Shown piece by piece: positions 21,246 to 23,976 of a DNA stretch of 23,976 bases; the stretch's first letter is position 1; every line of letters starts with the position of its first letter. Below the pieces are notes generated by a model. It worked only from the letters and a program-made list of their open reading frames with translations, searched no databases and was not told the origin of the DNA. The DNA comes from a virus. The DNA lies in the IMG/VR virus record IMGVR_UViG_3300028908_000030, positions 1-23,976 of that record. One strand, given 5' to 3'. Made by a program: the position numbers and the translations under genes.

Positions 21246-21596
21246 ATGATTATTTTAAACTCAAACAATACGACGCATGCGATTGAAGTATATACATTAA
21301 AACCCGAATTGGGGCAATACAAAATGATTTTGTACGATGAGGAGACCCGCAAAGAAACGGAACATATTATTGAAAATCAAACGTATGACAGCGAAAAGGG
21401 TACATTTACATTTGTGGTTGAAACGTTGGAGCTAAAAAATGAGCGGTTTTATGATTATTTGTTAACGGTTGATGATGTTGTTTTTAAAAACGGAAAAATA
21501 TTTGCAACAAATAAGGAATTAACGGACTATGACATGTTAAGCGATAAGTATATAATTAAAATTTCAAAAAATGGAGAATACGTCGTTAAAGAATAA
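21246..21596 (+). CDS. Hypothetical protein before the portal, 116 aa
   Basis: I do not know the function. It is acidic and beta-rich: AIEVYTLKPELGQYKMILYD, KGTFTFVVETLELKNERFYD, YLLTVDDVVFKNGKIFATN. Similar small beta proteins sit next to the portal or tail genes in several Bacteroidota phages, where they are uncharacterised. It ends 26 bases inside the portal gene in another frame, so it is co-translated with it. It may be a minor virion part or an assembly factor. It lies after a terminator, so a promoter is expected between 21201 and 21245, but I see no clear -7 element there. Confidence 0.6.
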   Translation: MIILNSNNTTHAIEVYTLKPELGQYKMILYDEETRKETEHIIENQTYDSEKGTFTFVVETLELKNERFYDYLLTVDDVVFKNGKIFATNKELTDYDMLSDKYIIKISKNGEYVVKE

Positions 21597-23340
21597 TATC
21601 CCGATTTTTATAGATTTGTCGAAAATTGAAATCCCGGAAGCGATAGAAGCGGCGGGGCGTAAATGGGTGGAGTATGGAAAGAATAATAACTATTTTGAAT
21701 TTTTGCAGGATATTGCAACATACAGCCCAACACATTCAACAATTGTACGGCGCATGTCGGCAATGATAGCAGGCGGCGGGCTGGAATCAAAAAACCCGGC
21801 GGCGGCACAAATAATAAAAGACCTTTTTAAATTTGATGATTTAAAGCGGGTTGCGTATGATTTGAAAGTATATGGTTTCGGAATTTATTTGATAACAATG
21901 ACGGACACCTTGCAAGATATTTTCAAAATTGAACATACACCGGTTGAAAATTGGCGGTTGTCAAAAATGAACGAAGACGGAGAGATTGAAGGGGCTTATT
22001 TTTCTAATAATTGGGCGGAAAAATACAAGCCGCAAAACAAGCCGGTATTTTACCCGGTTTTTGATAAGGAAAACCCTGCGCCCGTGTCTGTATTGTTTGT
22101 GAAACCTTATCAGAGCGGCAAAACATACTATACAACACCGGATTACAGCGCATGCATACCACATGCACAAATTGAAAAGGAGCTTTCGCAGTTCCATTTA
22201 TCAAATATTGAAAACGGTTTTGTTGCGGGGCATATAATTAACTTTAACAACGGAATCCCGTCCGACACCGACCAGCGGAAAATCGAGAGAAAAATTCGTA
22301 ACAAATTTACGGGTACGAGTAACGCAGGGCGTATAATTGTATCATTCAATCAGAACAAAGAAAAGGAGGCGACAATTCGGGCAATTGAAACAGACAACCT
22401 GCATGAACAGTTTCAATATGTTGAGAAGTACGCAAAAGAAAATATATTTATTGCGCACAATGTTACAAGCCCGTTACTTTTTGGAATCCGGGATAAATCG
22501 GGTTTAGGTAACAATGCAAACGAATTGAAAGAGGCATGGTATCTTTTGCAAGCAACCGTATTAGATGATTTTCAAAGTGAAATTATTAACGCAATCAAAA
22601 TTATATTTGAATTTTTAAACATTGAAAGCCCCGACCTTTTTATAGACAGTAATAAAGTATTTGAAAAATTATTACAGTCAGAAGCGGGGGCAAATTCGGG
22701 CAAAACTCAATTATCAAAAGTACCGAAAAAAAAGATTGAGAGAGCAGCAAAATTAATTGACAAGTTTATAAGCAAGTACGGGGAGGATGAGAACTTAACG
22801 GACTTTGAAATAATTGATATAAGGGAGGCGGATTACGATAATGAAGATAATTTTTTATCGAATATTGAAACGTTAAACCTGTCACTTGCAAGAGTTCCGA
22901 AAAGCAGCCCGGCGAAAAAATCCGAAGTTGATACCGATTTGTTTAAGGTGCGATACAAGTACGCACCCGACATCATACAAAAAGACAGCCGGATATTTTG
23001 CAAAAAAATGATTAAAGCCGGGAAAATATACAGAAAAGAAGACATAATAAAACTGAAAGATGAGCCGGTTAATCCCGGATTTGGGGAATACGGAGCAGAT
23101 ACGTACGACATTTGGAAATATAAAGGCGGGGCGCAATGCAAACATATATGGCAACGGGTTGTTTATTTGCGACGGAATAACAAAAAAATCAGTGTTAACG
23201 AAGCCCGTAGAATTATTGTAAATTTGCCGGTATCGGAGCGCAAGGGGGCAAAGTGGGAGGTTAACCCTATTGAAGTCGCTAAACGCCCGTTTGACATGCC
23301 AAAACGGGGCTGGTTGCACCCCCCCAAATGGTTAAAATAA
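21571..23340 (+). CDS. Portal protein with C-terminal extra domain
   Basis: This is a 589-residue protein. The portal part (about 1-400) has VEYGKNNNYFEFLQDIATYS, PTHSTIVRRMSAMIAGGGLE (the entry motif of portal proteins), DLKVYGFGIYLITMTD, then FHLSNIENGFVAGHIINFNN and NVTSPLLFGIRDKSGLGNNA, all typical. From about 456 a second domain follows: LFKVRYKYAPDIIQKDSRIF, CKKMIKAGKIYRKEDI, NPGFGEYGADTYDIWKYKGG and AQCKHIWQRVVYLRR. That pattern (SRxFCxxM, VNPGFG, YDxWxYKGGxxCxHxWxR) is an extra C-terminal domain seen on portals of many Bacteroidota phages, with Cys/His residues that may bind metal; it resembles a MuF-like head-morphogenesis part. The portal forms the DNA gate and joins capsid to neck. 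Confidence 0.85.
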   Translation: MENTSLKNNIPIFIDLSKIEIPEAIEAAGRKWVEYGKNNNYFEFLQDIATYSPTHSTIVRRMSAMIAGGGLESKNPAAAQIIKDLFKFDDLKRVAYDLKVYGFGIYLITMTDTLQDIFKIEHTPVENWRLSKMNEDGEIEGAYFSNNWAEKYKPQNKPVFYPVFDKENPAPVSVLFVKPYQSGKTYYTTPDYSACIPHAQIEKELSQFHLSNIENGFVAGHIINFNNGIPSDTDQRKIERKIRNKFTGTSNAGRIIVSFNQNKEKEATIRAIETDNLHEQFQYVEKYAKENIFIAHNVTSPLLFGIRDKSGLGNNANELKEAWYLLQATVLDDFQSEIINAIKIIFEFLNIESPDLFIDSNKVFEKLLQSEAGANSGKTQLSKVPKKKIERAAKLIDKFISKYGEDENLTDFEIIDIREADYDNEDNFLSNIETLNLSLARVPKSSPAKKSEVDTDLFKVRYKYAPDIIQKDSRIFCKKMIKAGKIYRKEDIIKLKDEPVNPGFGEYGADTYDIWKYKGGAQCKHIWQRVVYLRRNNKKISVNEARRIIVNLPVSERKGAKWEVNPIEVAKRPFDMPKRGWLHPPKWLK

Positions 23341-23354
23341 AAAAAGGTTGAAAT

Positions 23355-23864
23355 ATGGATGTATTACTTATTAATAGGGATGATATAATGAAGTTAACGG
23401 GAGTTAACGGAAATATTGATTTTGATAAAATCATGCCGCATGTAAAAACGGCGCAGGATGTTTATTTGCGCCAAAAAATCGGGCTGAAATTACTTAACAA
23501 ATTAAAGGACTTAGTCGAAAGCGGAGACATTAACAAACCAGCTTTTGAAGACTACAAAAAGCTGTTAGATGAGCATATTACGCCTACTTTAGTTTTTACA
23601 GTTATGGTTGATTTTTTGCCGTTTTTGAGCTATGAAACAGCAAACGGGGGGACGTTTCAAAATGACGGGCAAAATGCAACACCGGTTAACGTTGAGATTT
23701 TAGACCGGCAAATAAAAAAATATGCTGACTATTCGCACCGGTACGGGCAAATTATGATAGATTACATATATAATAATCGGGGTAAATATCCTGAATATTT
23801 TGAAGGCACAAAAATAGAACAAAAAGCAAACGGGGATGAGCCTTTCGTCGGTTGGGTACTTTAA
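23355..23864 (+). CDS. Putative head-tail connector (DUF6712-like)
   Basis: The 169-residue protein is mostly helical: LLINRDDIMKLTGVNGNIDF, IMPHVKTAQDVYLRQKIG, LLNKLKDLVESGDINKPAFE, then LDEHITPTLVFTVMVDFLPF and a C-terminal helix RQIKKYADYSHRYGQIMIDY. The opening (DI..., then I-x-x-A-Q-x-x-x-L/I) is that of head-tail connector proteins of the DUF6712 or gp6 type. It lies 14 bases after the portal, where a connector is expected. The family is inferred from pattern and place. No cysteines and no membrane segments. Confidence 0.65.
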   Translation: MDVLLINRDDIMKLTGVNGNIDFDKIMPHVKTAQDVYLRQKIGLKLLNKLKDLVESGDINKPAFEDYKKLLDEHITPTLVFTVMVDFLPFLSYETANGGTFQNDGQNATPVNVEILDRQIKKYADYSHRYGQIMIDYIYNNRGKYPEYFEGTKIEQKANGDEPFVGWVL

Positions 23865-23876
23865 AATGTTGATAGT

Positions 23877-23976
23877 ATGAAATACAAAGTAAAAGAAAAG
23901 AATATTATCAAATTAAAAAAATACCTTGCGAAAAGGGATAAACAAATAACTTTGAAAAAATCAAAGAAACCAAAAA
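23877..23976 (+). CDS. Start of a small Lys-rich protein (3' truncated)
   Basis: An open frame starts at the ATG 13 bases after the connector stop and runs off the window edge. The 33 visible residues (MKYKVKEKNIIKLKKYLAKR, then Lys-rich) are too short to identify. A nearer ATG at 23865 closes after four codons and is not used. Confidence 0.4.
   Translation, partial: MKYKVKEKNIIKLKKYLAKRDKQITLKKSKKPK

Noticed and set aside
1414-23319. Many long open frames on the - strand (for example 7118-7618, 7504-7950, 14182-14505, 22882-23319)
   Set aside because: Each lies opposite a better + strand gene with recognisable motifs; their translations are rich in Phe, Leu, Ser and Cys, the usual complement of AT-rich genes, and they lack spacing or ribosome sites of their own.
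1-23976. tRNA genes, CRISPR arrays, insertion sequences, integrase or attachment sites
   Set aside because: I saw no cloverleaf, regular direct-repeat array, transposase, recombinase or inverted-repeat-flanked insert in the window.

Overview
The window is a stretch of a tailed double-stranded DNA phage (or prophage) genome. The host is most likely a member of the Bacteroidota. The DNA is AT-rich, every credible gene lies on the + strand, and genes are short and packed with 1-20 base gaps or small overlaps. Three things point to the host: candidate promoters match the Bacteroidota -7 consensus TAnnTTTG, most starts lack a Shine-Dalgarno sequence, and many proteins resemble families I know mainly from Bacteroides and Flavobacterium phages. 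No integrase, repressor, tRNA or attachment site is visible, so lifestyle cannot be decided. Both ends cut through genes.

Layout. Bases 1-1218 hold the end of a replication-like module. Bases 1277-2585 carry a C5 cytosine methyltransferase and a VRR-NUC nuclease. Bases 2617-6268 are a run of small early or middle genes: an SH3-like small protein, a NinB-like protein, a winged-helix protein, a protein with an SSB-like tail tip, an ASCH-domain protein and a Cys-containing small protein. At 6300 a phage-encoded ECF-like sigma factor sits behind a good Bacteroidota-type promoter. It is followed by a 55-residue two-helix membrane protein, a protein with three degenerate repeats, a DUF5131 (Gp37/Gp68) cysteine protein and a few small unknowns.

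From 9545 to the end is the packaging and virion module: small and large terminase, two neck or tail-completion proteins, two large tail or baseplate proteins, a tail assembly chaperone with an apparent -1 frameshift extension, the tape measure, an XkdF-like prohead protease, the major capsid protein, the tail tube protein, a small unknown, the portal and a head-tail connector. This is a long-tailed, probably siphovirus-like set. The order is unusual: the tail block lies between the terminase and the capsid genes, and portal and connector come last. The sigma factor probably drives the late module. The MCP and tail tube genes have their own terminators and probably their own promoters.

The strongest non-gene signal is compositional. 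In a line-by-line reading I found no GATC, GGCC, CTAG or CGCG in 24 kb, while base-matched palindromes such as CCGG, GCGC, GTAC and CATG are common. That suggests heavy restriction avoidance, with the phage's own C5 methyltransferase possibly protecting one of the retained sites.
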